Assembly: GCA_040878005.1 (NCBI GenBank)
Contig: JBBDMW010000003.1
Location: forward strand, 1 to 43,395
DNA: 43,395 nt
Direction of reading: 5' to 3'
From: JBBDMW01 sp040878005
GTDB lineage: Bacteria; Chloroflexota; Dehalococcoidia; Lucifugimonadales; Lucifugimonadaceae
In this document: positions 15,774 to 25,227 of the stretch, in pieces
Layout of the letters: each line of letters begins with the position of its first letter
How positions within the stretch are numbered: position 1 is the stretch's first letter
The notes under the pieces: generated by a model
Told to the model about the DNA's origin: nothing
The model's input: only the letters and a program-made list of their open reading frames with translations
Database searches by the model: none
Made by a program: the position numbers and the translations under genes

Positions 15774-18485
15774 CTAGCTCCTGTCAGCCATCATCTGGCG
15801 AAGCACGTACGGCAAGAGGCCGCCGTGACGGAAGTATTCGGCTTCGACCGGCGTATCGACGCGGGCGATGACGTTGAACGTCTTCTTTTCGCCATCGTCG
15901 GAGGTAGCGGTGACGGTTATCTCCGAGCCGGGCACAACTCCGTCAGCAATGCCGGGGATATCGAATGTCTCGTGTCCGTTAAGGCCCAGTTTATCGGCCC
16001 TATCGCCGGGCTTGAACTGGAGCGGCAACACACCCATGCCCACCAGGTTCGAGCGATGGATGCGCTCGTAGCTCTCCGCAATGACGGCTTTTACACCCAG
16101 CAGCATGGGACCCTTGGCAGCCCAATCACGGGAGCTTCCGGTGCCGTACTCCACGCCTGCCAACACTACCAGCGGCACACCTTCATCCGCGTACTTCTCT
16201 GCGGCGTCAAAGATGCGCATGAGTTCGCCGTCCGGAAGGTGAATCGTCCAGTCTCCCTCTTCGTCCGGCGTAAGCTCGTTGCGCAGGCGGATGTTGCCAA
16301 AAGTTCCACGGACCATGACGTTGTGGTTGCCGCGGCGTGAGCCATACGAATTGAAGTCGCGCCTTGGCACGTCCTGTGAGATCAGGTACTGACCTGACGG
16401 CGCAGTGGGCGGGATGCTGCCGGCCGGGGAGATGTGGTCCGTCGTGACGGTATTGCCCAGCTTCACCAGCACCCTGGCGCCCAGGATGTCAGCCCTTGGG
16501 TCCGGCTCCGGCGAGAAGTTCTCGAAGAACGGCGGGCGCTGCACATACGTTGACCCCGGGTCCCAGCCAAATTGCACGCCGGTGGAAGTTGGCAGGGCCT
16601 GCCACTTCTCCGGCCCCTCGAACACCTCGCCATACTGCTCCTTGAACAGGTCAGCGGTGACCGCGCTCGCAATGGTGTCTGCGATCTCCGTCTGGCTGGG
16701 CCATACGTCCGCCATGAATACCGGCTTGCCTTCGGCGTCATGGCCAAGGGGCTCTGTAAGAAGATTCAGGTCGATGCGACCCGCCAGGGCATATGCCACG
16801 ACCAGCATGGGCGAAGCGAGGTAGTTCGCCTTCACCTGCGGATGAATCCGGCCCTCAAAGTTCCGGTTGCCGCTCAACACTGCGGCGGCGACCATATCCC
16901 GGTCTTCGATTGCGTCCGCCACCGGCTGGGGCAACGGGCCCGAGTTACCGATGCACGTGGTACAGCCGTATCCCACTGTCTGGAATCCAAGGGCATCGAG
17001 GTCGCCGTCCAGGCTGGCCGCTTCCAGGTACTTGGTCACAACGGTTGAACCTGGCGCCATGCTGGTTTTGACCCAGGGCTTGCGGCGAAGCCCGCGCTGG
17101 AGAGCGTTGCGGGCCAGGAGGCCGGCGCCAACCATCACGGACGGGTTCGATGTGTTGGTGCAGCTTGTGATGGCTGCGATGACGACCGTCCCGTCGCCAA
17201 TTTGGACCTTCTCGCCATCGATCTCAATATTGTTTGCGGCGTCAGAAGTCCTGTCTGTGATAGTACCTTCAGAGATGTCACCCGTTGGGAAATATGTGAA
17301 GAAATTCTCTGCCACGTCCGGCAATGCGACCCTGTCCTGGGGACGCTTTGGGCCTGCAAGGCTGGGCACCACAGAGCCAAGGTCAAAGTCCAGTTTCATG
17401 GTGTACTCAGGCTCGTCACCGGACTGGTGGAACATGCCCTGGGCCTTCATGTACCGCTCCACCAGGTCCACCGTGTCAGGATTCCTGCCGGTATCCCGCA
17501 TGTACTTCAACGTCTGGTGGTCAACCGGGAAGTACCCACAGGTTGCGCCGTATTCAGGCGACATGTTGCCGATGGTGGCGCGGTCTGCCACAGGCAGCGT
17601 CTCCAGACCAGGGCCGTAGAACTCCACAAACTTTTCCACCACGCCGGTGCGGCGCAGCAGTTCGGTGACCGTCAGCACCAGGTCTGTGGCGGTGGCGCCC
17701 TCAGGCAAGGCGCCTGTGAGCCGTACTCCCACCACGTCAGGCACAAGCATGTAGTAAGGCTGGCCCAGCATCACGGCCTCCGCCTCAATACCGCCTACGC
17801 CCCAGCCCAGCACACCCAGGCCGTTGATCATGGTGGTGTGGGAGTCGGTACCGATGCATGTGTCCGGGTATGCGATGAACTGGTTGTCCACCCGTTCGGT
17901 CAGCACACCGGGCGCCAGATATTCCAGGTTCACCTGGTGAACAATGCCGGTGCCGGGCGGAACCACCCGCAGGTTATCGAAGGCGCCCTGCGCCCACTTC
18001 AGGAGCTGGTATCGCTCCGTGTTGCGCTCAAACTCGCGCTCGATGTTCATTGCGAGCGCCTGGGCATTGTTGAAGAAGTCCACCTGGACCGAGTGATCGA
18101 TCACAAGGTCTGAGCGCACGATGGGGTTGATGATGGAGGGGTCGCCCCCGGCCTCTGCGACGGCGTCCCTCATGGCAGCAAGGTCAACCACGCACGGGAC
18201 GCCGGTGAAGTCCTGCAGGACGACGCGCCCGGGCATGTACGGGAATTCGCGTTCAGGCCGGTGGTCCGGCCGCCAGGAAGCGACCATCCGAACATGCTCT
18301 TCCGTCGCATGCCCCACCACAGACTGGCGAAGAGCATTCTCGAGCAGCACCCGGATGGTGAACGGAGTCTTCGCAAGGTCCACCAGCCCAGCTTCCTGTA
18401 GCGACTGAAGTGAGAAATAGCCCATCTGGCCCTGGGCTGTATCCAGAGTTGAGAGGGCGCCGAATGTGTCGGGTTTGGGCGGCAT
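15774..18485 (-). CDS. acnA: Aconitate hydratase A
   Basis: A 903-residue TCA-cycle aconitase that interconverts citrate and isocitrate with a [4Fe-4S] cluster. The three cluster cysteines are C442 (ITSCTNTSNP) and C508/C511 (GCTTCIGNSG). The C-terminal swivel domain is present with EYGTGSSRDWAAKG and the NLVGMGVLPLQF segment. Length is typical of AcnA/IRP-type enzymes. A longer in-frame start at 18536 is possible, but ATG 18485 has an AGAGAG ribosome site and begins the family N-terminus (PPKPDTFGA). A hairpin GGCGG-N5-CCGCC lies in the 5' leader at 18509-18523. No other TCA-cycle gene adjoins it. Confidence 0.95.
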   Translation of the reverse strand: MPPKPDTFGALSTLDTAQGQMGYFSLQSLQEAGLVDLAKTPFTIRVLLENALRQSVVGHATEEHVRMVASWRPDHRPEREFPYMPGRVVLQDFTGVPCVVDLAAMRDAVAEAGGDPSIINPIVRSDLVIDHSVQVDFFNNAQALAMNIEREFERNTERYQLLKWAQGAFDNLRVVPPGTGIVHQVNLEYLAPGVLTERVDNQFIAYPDTCIGTDSHTTMINGLGVLGWGVGGIEAEAVMLGQPYYMLVPDVVGVRLTGALPEGATATDLVLTVTELLRRTGVVEKFVEFYGPGLETLPVADRATIGNMSPEYGATCGYFPVDHQTLKYMRDTGRNPDTVDLVERYMKAQGMFHQSGDEPEYTMKLDFDLGSVVPSLAGPKRPQDRVALPDVAENFFTYFPTGDISEGTITDRTSDAANNIEIDGEKVQIGDGTVVIAAITSCTNTSNPSVMVGAGLLARNALQRGLRRKPWVKTSMAPGSTVVTKYLEAASLDGDLDALGFQTVGYGCTTCIGNSGPLPQPVADAIEDRDMVAAAVLSGNRNFEGRIHPQVKANYLASPMLVVAYALAGRIDLNLLTEPLGHDAEGKPVFMADVWPSQTEIADTIASAVTADLFKEQYGEVFEGPEKWQALPTSTGVQFGWDPGSTYVQRPPFFENFSPEPDPRADILGARVLVKLGNTVTTDHISPAGSIPPTAPSGQYLISQDVPRRDFNSYGSRRGNHNVMVRGTFGNIRLRNELTPDEEGDWTIHLPDGELMRIFDAAEKYADEGVPLVVLAGVEYGTGSSRDWAAKGPMLLGVKAVIAESYERIHRSNLVGMGVLPLQFKPGDRADKLGLNGHETFDIPGIADGVVPGSEITVTATSDDGEKKTFNVIARVDTPVEAEYFRHGGLLPYVLRQMMADRS

Positions 18486-18590
18486 GTACTGACTCTCTTT
18501 TGTCTTTTGGCGGCCTGCCCGCCGAGAATTGCGCAACGAAGCGGTTCGCAGCCAGGTGAATAACCCTGCGAGGCTGCGGCCAGTGTGGCG

Positions 18591-18619
18591 AACATAGACG
18601 GGATCTGTGTGTCAATCAA
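18591..18619 (-). promoter_or_regulatory. Putative acnA promoter
   Basis: On the minus strand, TTGATT (-35, 18619-18614) and TATGTT (-10, 18596-18591) are 17 bases apart, predicting a start near 18583 and a leader of roughly 98 bases. Each box matches four of six consensus bases. Confidence 0.35.
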
Positions 18620-18740
18620 TACTTTACCAACAGGGAGAAGCACAGGTGAAACTGCGATGGCAGGTTGGCGACCCATGGATACAGCAGCGGTGCTAGCATC
18701 GGGCGGCCTCGGGGAGCATTCATAGGCAGGAGGAGATTAC

Positions 18741-19778
18741 ATGCCACAGCGGATCGCATTCATCGGAGCAGGCTCTGTCGGCTCAGTGGTCGGAGGACTC
18801 CTCTCAAAGTCCGGTCATGACGTGACGCTGGTCGATCAATGGCCGGAACATGTTGACGCCATAAAGCGCAATGGCCTCAGGCTCTCAGGGAGCGTGGGCG
18901 AACAGGTGTCGCCGGTGAAGGCCCTGCACCTGCATGAGCTCCAGTCCGTGCAGAACCCTTTCGACACTGTCTTCGTGACGGTGAAGTCTTACGACACTGA
19001 ATGGGCTGCCACCATGATGCTGAGATACGCAACGCCAGATGCGCCGTTCATCAGCCTGCAGAACTGCATCAACGATGACCGGCTGGCGGGTGTGGCAGGC
19101 CGGCAACGCACACTGGGATGCGTAACCACCATCAGCACCGGTCTCTACGAGCCGGGCCACGCCATGCGGACGGATTCTCTTGATTCCGGCGTGTTCAAAA
19201 CAGGGGAGCTGGACGGATCGGACACGATACGGGTCCGGGAAATTGTTGCGCTGCTCTCAGATGCGGGCACCTCCCATTTCACATCAGAGCTGTTCGCGGA
19301 GCGCTGGGCAAAGCTTGCCACCAACTGCGCTCTCAACGCACTGGTGGGCATCAGCGGCTACGGGACGGTGGAGATGATCCGTGACGCACAGTGCAGGCGG
19401 ATGGGCGCCCGCGCCGCAGGCGAGGCGGTCAGGGTGGCACACGCAACCGGCCACAACGTGCTGCCCATAATGGGGGTTTCAGCCGATGAATTCGCCAGCG
19501 CCTCTGAAGGCCGTGGCCTGGAGGAGTTGGAACAGAAGATGCTTGCTTATGCTGACCGCACACAGAACACCGGCATCGCGTCATTTGGACAGGACATTCT
19601 CAAGGGCCGGCGCACCGAGATCGATTACCTGAACGGATACGTGGCCGACCTCGGGCGGCAGGCGGGCGTGCCCACCCCGGTTTGCGATGCCCTGGTGAAA
19701 CTGGTCAACTCCCAGCCTGCCGGCAAGTTCAAGCCTGACGCGAGCCTCATTGAGCCGCTGTACGACCAGCTTTTTTGA
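18741..19778 (+). CDS. Ketopantoate reductase (PanE/ApbA) family protein
   Basis: A 345-residue NADP-dependent 2-oxo-acid reductase. The nucleotide site is GAGSVG (9-14), K82 (VKSYDTE) lies in the usual substrate-side strand, and the WAKLATNCALNAL motif holds the catalytic Lys and conserved Asn residues of the ApbA_C domain. Ketopantoate reduction for coenzyme A is the namesake reaction, but many paralogs act on other 2-oxo acids. Its place ahead of a transporter and a 2-oxo-acid decarboxylase pair favours such a role. A strong AGGAGGAG site precedes the ATG. Confidence 0.82.
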   Translation: MPQRIAFIGAGSVGSVVGGLLSKSGHDVTLVDQWPEHVDAIKRNGLRLSGSVGEQVSPVKALHLHELQSVQNPFDTVFVTVKSYDTEWAATMMLRYATPDAPFISLQNCINDDRLAGVAGRQRTLGCVTTISTGLYEPGHAMRTDSLDSGVFKTGELDGSDTIRVREIVALLSDAGTSHFTSELFAERWAKLATNCALNALVGISGYGTVEMIRDAQCRRMGARAAGEAVRVAHATGHNVLPIMGVSADEFASASEGRGLEELEQKMLAYADRTQNTGIASFGQDILKGRRTEIDYLNGYVADLGRQAGVPTPVCDALVKLVNSQPAGKFKPDASLIEPLYDQLF

Positions 19779-19983
19779 GCGAACTCCCCAACAACTTCGG
19801 TGGCGCTGGCACCAGGTGGCGGAGCGGAATATTCTCTATAGCCGTTGATATGGCCTCCGACACGACCGTGGATCCTCTGGTAGATGACACCCGCAAGTCG
19901 TCACCCGCGGGCAAATTTCATCCCTCGACTTCTCAAAATGCTGTTGCACACTCGGCGGCTTTAGCCCGTCTTTAAACACCACA

Positions 19984-21279
19984 TTGGACATCAAGCAATC
20001 CCTGGCGAAGCGAACGCCATTCTTCTACGGATGGGTCATCGTTGCGGCGGCGGGCAGCACCAACTTCGTACGCAACTCTGCGGCCACGCTGACCATAGCC
20101 GTATTCGTCTTTCCCATGAACGAGGACCTGGGGTGGAGCAGGTCGCTGATCGTGGGAGCGGCCGCGGCAGGCGGCATTGCCGCCATGTTCGCCTCGCCTA
20201 TCGCAGGCTGGCTGTTGCAACGGTTCGGTCCACGAGCCCTGCTCACCGGATCAGTCCTGGCGCTTGGCCTCAGCATCCTGTCCATACGCTGGGTTGGCGC
20301 TCCGGCAGCGTTTTACCTGGCCTACGGCGTGGGCAGGGTCATATTTGCGTCTCCAGTGCAGATCGGCGCGGCTACTGTGGTGGCGCAGTGGTTCATCAGG
20401 CGGAGAGGACGTGCGACGGCCATCCTGGGCCTGGCCCATTCGCTTGGCATGGGCTTTTTCCCGCTGTTCGCCCAGTTGTTGATCAATGCAAACGGCGGCG
20501 ATTGGCGCATGGCCTGGTTCTGGCTGGGGTTGACCGTCTGGATAGTCGCCCTGCCGCCGGTCTTCTTCCTGATGATCGGACGTCCGGAGGAGGTGGGCCT
20601 GAGACCTGACGGGGACATCGCCGAGACGGATGCTGCAAACAGTGCCAGCCGCATACCGGAAGGGCCTCAGTGGACTCTCCAGGAGGCGATGCGAACGCCC
20701 GCGATGTGGATGCTGGCGGTGGTCGGCGGACTGACTTTCTTCATCCACACCGGCGTGAACATCCACCAGGCCGCATTCCTCCGCGACCAGGGGATCAGCG
20801 CCACTGTTGCGGCCAGTGCCCTGATGGTTATGGCTGTGGGCACCGGGGTGGGCAGCCTTGTATGGGGAAACCTGCTGGACCGGGTGTCCACGACGCTTGT
20901 TTACGTGGGGGTGTGCGCGTGGCTTGGCACTGTGGCATTGCTGTTCCTGCTGGTTGACTCAGCGCCAGTGGCGTTTGTGGTGGCGGCGCTCTTCGGCGTG
21001 GGTCTTGGAGGGCTGCTTGTTGTGCCTCCGGTGGTGCTGGCCAATTACTTTGGCCGTAGGTCACTGGGGGCCATCAGGGGTGCGACGGAGCCGTTTGTCA
21101 GCGGAGGACAGGCTATTGGCGCCGTAGGCGCTGGTCTTATATACGATACGACCGGCTCATATACGGCCACGTTCCCGGTGTTCACTGCAGCCGCGGTCAT
21201 TGGAATTGTCCTGGTGTTCCTCGCTCGGGCGCCGGCACACCCCCGGCCAGCCGTTGCCGCGGACGCGCCAACGGCGTAA
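19984..21279 (+). CDS. MFS transporter, probable carboxylate/oxo-acid type
   Basis: A 431-residue membrane protein with twelve predicted helices and an N-terminal FFYGWVIVAAA motif typical of the oxalate/formate-antiporter-like and monocarboxylate MFS branch. A cytoplasmic loop (residues about 200-235) separates the halves, and a second MFS loop motif DRVSTTLVYVG is seen. The only in-frame early start found is TTG 19984, without a clear ribosome site. It lies 205 bases after the reductase and 53 bases before the TPP decarboxylase, so the group could share a promoter. Substrate is inferred from neighbours. Confidence 0.8.
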   Translation: MDIKQSLAKRTPFFYGWVIVAAAGSTNFVRNSAATLTIAVFVFPMNEDLGWSRSLIVGAAAAGGIAAMFASPIAGWLLQRFGPRALLTGSVLALGLSILSIRWVGAPAAFYLAYGVGRVIFASPVQIGAATVVAQWFIRRRGRATAILGLAHSLGMGFFPLFAQLLINANGGDWRMAWFWLGLTVWIVALPPVFFLMIGRPEEVGLRPDGDIAETDAANSASRIPEGPQWTLQEAMRTPAMWMLAVVGGLTFFIHTGVNIHQAAFLRDQGISATVAASALMVMAVGTGVGSLVWGNLLDRVSTTLVYVGVCAWLGTVALLFLLVDSAPVAFVVAALFGVGLGGLLVVPPVVLANYFGRRSLGAIRGATEPFVSGGQAIGAVGAGLIYDTTGSYTATFPVFTAAAVIGIVLVFLARAPAHPRPAVAADAPTA

Positions 21280-21332
21280 CCTCGGCTCTTGCAGGCAAGC
21301 CGAGCCTTCTTGAAGACGTACTGGAGAGAAAC

Positions 21333-21836
21333 TTGATCATCGGAGAACTGCGGCCCGGCAAGGTGGTCGAACAGCTTCGCCAACAGGGTGTTACGCACGC
21401 CATTACGCTGCCAGACTCCGAGACGCGCCACATGTACGACGCGCTCGTGGCGGAGCCATCCATAGACGTGATTCCCATCTCCAGGGAAGGGGAGTCCTTC
21501 CCCATAGCGGCAGGATTGTGGATTGCCGGCAAGAAGCCGGTGGTGATGATCCAGAATGCCGGGCTGTTCGAGTCAGGCGACGCTCTTCGAGGCATGGCAC
21601 TGGGCGTAAACCTGCCGATCGTAATGTTCATCGGCTACCGCGGTTACACGCGGCGGGGCGACACGCCAGATACCGCTGCTGTTTACCTGGAGCCGTTCAT
21701 GCACCTGTGGCGCGTGAACTATTACCTGGTGGAAAGCGAAGATGACCTGGACCGTGTCCCCATGGCGTTCGAAAAGGCAGAGCAGACAGAACAGCCATAT
21801 GCCGTGCTCATTGGCACGGAGTATTCGAAGGGTTGA
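21333..21836 (+). CDS. TPP-dependent decarboxylase, PYR-domain subunit (ComD-like)
   Basis: A 167-residue protein equal to the pyrimidine-binding half of a thiamine pyrophosphate enzyme. E52 (SREGES) is the conserved Glu that activates the TPP aminopyrimidine. The pattern (a stand-alone PYR domain followed by a stand-alone PP domain) is that of sulfopyruvate decarboxylase (ComD/ComE) and some phosphonopyruvate decarboxylases. The start is TTG with GGAG seven bases upstream. Which 2-oxo acid it acts on is not visible; no coenzyme M genes are nearby. Confidence 0.8.
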   Translation: MIIGELRPGKVVEQLRQQGVTHAITLPDSETRHMYDALVAEPSIDVIPISREGESFPIAAGLWIAGKKPVVMIQNAGLFESGDALRGMALGVNLPIVMFIGYRGYTRRGDTPDTAAVYLEPFMHLWRVNYYLVESEDDLDRVPMAFEKAEQTEQPYAVLIGTEYSKG

Positions 21837-21963
21837 GTATCCCTACTTCCGGCATCCAGCCATGTGCCCCAGATACGCAAGTGATATGTAGATCGGTGAC
21901 CACTGTGACATGTGCAGTTTCATGCGTGATCCGGGGTCACCTCACGAACCGGAGACGTCGACA

Positions 21964-22545
21964 ATGATCAGGTACCAGGATTCCATCTCGGCCATAGCGG
22001 GTGAGCGTGGAAACGCAGTGGTGGTCACAACCATGACCCAGAGCGGCTACTGGAACCGCGCGTCTGAACGGGCAGACCTGGACATTGGCATTTCAAACGG
22101 CATGAGCAAGGCTTCATCCGTGGGACTGGGGATAGCACTCGGCAAGCCAGACCGGCGTGTGATAGTGCTGGATGGCGACGGCAGTCTCCTGATGAACCTG
22201 GGCAGCCTGGTGACTGTGGCCGGGAAAGCCCCTGCGAACTTCTATCACTTCCTCTTTGACAACGGCATTTACGCCGTAACCGGCGGGCAGCCGGTACCGC
22301 ACCAGGTGGACTATGCCATGCTCGCCGAGGCATCCGGCTACCGGGCAGCGTACAGCTTTGATGATCTGGAGACGCTTACGTCGGAGTTGCCACGGGTAAT
22401 GGCAGAGCCAGGGCCAGTACTGGTATCCATCAAGACTCAGCCGGAGCCAGCCAGCCAGGGCTATGACCAGACATGGGAGTCCAACGCCCGCATGCCGCGG
22501 CAAATGCGCTCCGTGCGCTCCAACCTGACGGGATCGGCAGACTAG
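21964..22545 (+). CDS. TPP-dependent decarboxylase, PP-domain subunit (ComE-like)
   Basis: A 193-residue partner of the upstream gene. It carries the cofactor-diphosphate motif GDG (71-73) with the closing Asn at 100 (LFDN), the standard GDG-X26-N spacing that binds Mg2+. A longer frame opens at 21910, but ATG 21964 follows GGAG at nine bases and starts the domain. The 127-base gap from the first subunit holds a GGTGACC/GGTCACC inverted repeat (21895-21941). Its stop shares the four bases CTAG with the stop of the convergent surface protein gene, so no terminator fits between them. Confidence 0.82.
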   Translation: MIRYQDSISAIAGERGNAVVVTTMTQSGYWNRASERADLDIGISNGMSKASSVGLGIALGKPDRRVIVLDGDGSLLMNLGSLVTVAGKAPANFYHFLFDNGIYAVTGGQPVPHQVDYAMLAEASGYRAAYSFDDLETLTSELPRVMAEPGPVLVSIKTQPEPASQGYDQTWESNARMPRQMRSVRSNLTGSAD

Positions 22546-25085
22546 GGAGAACGGCGGCGGCGGGCAAGGACTGCAAGCCCGAGCATTCCCATGCCCGCCA
22601 GCACGTAGTCGCTCCCGGCCGATCCGCCTTCCGAGGCGGGAAATCCGCACCCGTAAACCGTAAATGCAGGCTCGGCGGCCACGAACGGCGGGTCGTCCTC
22701 TGCTTCCTGCCTCAGCCTCTCCTCTTCAGCCCGAATGGCCTGGACAGTGGCTTCAATGTCTATGAAGTCCTCATTGTCTACGCCAGGAGTCGGAACTGGC
22801 GTCGGGTCTTCATCATCCACCCCAGGAGTTGGAGTCGGCTCCGGGTCAGTCTCGTCCGGCGTCTCCGTAGGCCCCGGATTGGGAACAGCGGTGGCGGTAG
22901 GCCCGGGGTCCGAGGGGCCGCCAGTCCCCGGCTCGATGGTAGGGACCGGAGTCGGAGTTGGCTCAAGAGTGGGAGCTGGCGTAGGAGTGGGCGGGTCCAC
23001 TCCTACCTGGAAGACCACCGTGGTCACGGGATGCACGTTACCGGCAGAGTCACGCGCCTGGATAGTGAATGTGTGGCTGCCCTTTTCAAGGACCGGCGCC
23101 TGGTAGGACCACGAGGTGGGGGTGGTTGCCTCCAATTCGGCCGTAATGTCCTGGCCGTTGAGTCGCGCTCCGATCACGGTGACGGAGTCATGGGTATCGC
23201 CCGGGTATTCATCGGCCTCGGTCGCGTATGACGCAATGATCCGCGGGCTTGCCACCAGGGTGGTTTCGTGGTGCGTAGGCAGTACAGACGGAGACTTGAT
23301 TACCCGGTCCAGTTGGAACCTTACCGCCTGCTCCGGGTAATCCGGAGACTCGACCGATACACCCCCGCGAGCCACGTTGCCGCGCAGGTCAAAGCCGGTC
23401 AGCTCAACGTTCTTCACGCCATCTCCCGCGGCTGACCCCGAGAAGGCGGACGCATCCAGCACTATTGACCATGTGCGGATGTCCTCTTGAACAAGCTTCG
23501 CCTGCGTCACGCCGTTCACGGAAACGGACGGAGGACCGGCAAGGTGTTCGTCAGACCTGGCGGTTACGGTTATCAACTTCGCAGTCACCGCCTTGTCCAC
23601 GGTCACGTCCATGATGGGCCCCAGCTTGTCGACAGGCGTGATCCTGAGCAGTTCAGACGCGAACCCCGACCGGTCAATCACAGCGCCTGCGAGTATGTAC
23701 ATGTCTTCTGCCACCGTTGGCAGATCGTGATAGGTCAGCCACACGACCTCCGGAATCTCTTCATAGGAGACAGCCTCGATGGCCGGTGTGTTCCCGAATA
23801 CAAACTTGGATGCAGATATGCTGTCCGGGTCGATGGGCTCCGAAAACTCCACCTTGATACGGTTCTGCTGGTTGCCCAACTCCTCTCCCTCTTCTTCCTC
23901 TTCCTCTTCTTCTTCTTCTTCTTCTTTGGGATCATAGGAATCGCCCATTGCCACCTCCACAGGCGCGGGCGGGGTGGTGTCCAATACGTACATATGGTTC
24001 TGCAGGCCGTCCTCGTCCTCAGCGTCGCTACGCCCAACGTTGCCGGCGCGGTCTTCAGCCGTGACATACCAGTTGACCGGGCCCTGCTCTGGTATACGAG
24101 GCAACAGAACCACCGCGAGCCAGCCGTTGTTGATCTCCTGTGAGTCCGCAGCAGACGCGGGAACGGTCTCCCCTGCCTCGTCGAAAACGCCGTCCCCATC
24201 GACATCAACATGGAAGAGGATGTCTGACAATTCGACGCCCGCGCCGCGGTCTGTCACCTCCACCACGGCCCATTCGGTGACGTTGCGGGTAAACGATTCG
24301 TGGCCGGGCGTCTGAACGATGACGATGGGGGATACGTCGTCCACCAGCACTGCATCCGTCAGCAGGTTTTCCGGGGTGGTGTCGGCATATTCGACCGTGA
24401 CGACGCCCTCATCCAGGGCTTCGATTACCGGCCTGGCGGCGCCTTCCGGATTTGAGGCGTTCAGGTCTGAAGTCTCCTCGCCCATCCTGAACGTTGCTTC
24501 GAACTGGTTGGAGGTGTGAGATGTCTCTTCAAGCGTCAGTTGGAACCCTTCGGGGTCCGCAGTGCTCGAGACATCGACTACGGCCGTATCTACCTGTTCG
24601 CTCCGGTAAGTGACCTTGAATGGCAACGCAGACGAGTTGCCTGTGGTCCGCGATACGGAGAAAACCCCTGTAGCCGGGTTGACCCAGCTCACGGACGCCT
24701 CACTGATGCTCAGTGCTATGTCCGCTGCCGTTACCTGTTTGTCTCCGTTGGAATCACCCACGGGCGAATTGCGCACCCTGAAGACCTCCTGGGTACCGGG
24801 GTCACCGGGTGGAAGAAGGTAAGAGTTATCAGTGAAGTCGATCTCTTCGTCTGCCTGCAGGTTTGTCACCCCACGCGCCGCATCAACCACGGTTACGGTG
24901 ACTGTGTCACCCTCGCCGGCATATGAAGGCGTGACTGTAAGAGTGCTGCCATCATCAGAGGCAACGTGCTGTGGGACTCCAAGAACAATGATCGCAGCAG
25001 CCACCACAGCCGCGGTGGCGCACACGCGCGACAGCGTGCGAAGCCGCGGCGTCAGCCTGAAGCCCTTGGCCAGCAATGATTCCAT
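22542..25085 (-). CDS. Large secreted/surface protein with Ig-like and dockerin-like segments
   Basis: An 847-residue exported protein. An N-terminal hydrophobic signal (about 20-43) precedes beta-rich repeats. Residues 111-126 (DSNGDKQVTAADIALS) form one calcium-binding dockerin-type loop, and a second Ca-like loop reads DVDGDGVFDE. Bacterial Ig-like or cadherin-like repeats follow (DRAGNVGRSD, DSAGNVHPVT). A run of about 12 Glu residues (23889-23924) and a Pro/Thr-rich linker near the end mark flexible spacers. The C-terminus is Cys-Gly, a Gly-rich hydrophobic helix and RRRR, resembling sortase/exosortase-type sorting tails. Adhesion or scaffold function is inferred. No recognised single family. 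Confidence 0.75.
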   Translation of the reverse strand: MESLLAKGFRLTPRLRTLSRVCATAAVVAAAIIVLGVPQHVASDDGSTLTVTPSYAGEGDTVTVTVVDAARGVTNLQADEEIDFTDNSYLLPPGDPGTQEVFRVRNSPVGDSNGDKQVTAADIALSISEASVSWVNPATGVFSVSRTTGNSSALPFKVTYRSEQVDTAVVDVSSTADPEGFQLTLEETSHTSNQFEATFRMGEETSDLNASNPEGAARPVIEALDEGVVTVEYADTTPENLLTDAVLVDDVSPIVIVQTPGHESFTRNVTEWAVVEVTDRGAGVELSDILFHVDVDGDGVFDEAGETVPASAADSQEINNGWLAVVLLPRIPEQGPVNWYVTAEDRAGNVGRSDAEDEDGLQNHMYVLDTTPPAPVEVAMGDSYDPKEEEEEEEEEEEEGEELGNQQNRIKVEFSEPIDPDSISASKFVFGNTPAIEAVSYEEIPEVVWLTYHDLPTVAEDMYILAGAVIDRSGFASELLRITPVDKLGPIMDVTVDKAVTAKLITVTARSDEHLAGPPSVSVNGVTQAKLVQEDIRTWSIVLDASAFSGSAAGDGVKNVELTGFDLRGNVARGGVSVESPDYPEQAVRFQLDRVIKSPSVLPTHHETTLVASPRIIASYATEADEYPGDTHDSVTVIGARLNGQDITAELEATTPTSWSYQAPVLEKGSHTFTIQARDSAGNVHPVTTVVFQVGVDPPTPTPAPTLEPTPTPVPTIEPGTGGPSDPGPTATAVPNPGPTETPDETDPEPTPTPGVDDEDPTPVPTPGVDNEDFIDIEATVQAIRAEEERLRQEAEDDPPFVAAEPAFTVYGCGFPASEGGSAGSDYVLAGMGMLGLAVLARRRRSP
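23889..23924 (-). repeat. GAA/GAG microsatellite encoding poly-Glu
   Basis: Twelve consecutive Glu codons, six of them identical GAA in a row. Repeat length can change by slippage in steps of three bases without breaking the frame. Confidence 0.8.
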
Positions 25086-25227
25086 GAGACGAGCCTAGAC
25101 CCATGCTTGAGGCCGGGCATGAGGGCTGATTCCAACTGCGAAACGGCGCGATCACATACCGTGCCCGGTTGTTTGGCACAGCAAGTCGAGGCGTTGGAGA
25201 GATGGGTGATCCCCCGGGAGCAGCGCC

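Noticed and set aside
17202..18113. 303-codon frame on the plus strand inside aconitase
   Set aside because: Antisense shadow; aconitase motifs and Fe-S cysteines settle the true strand.
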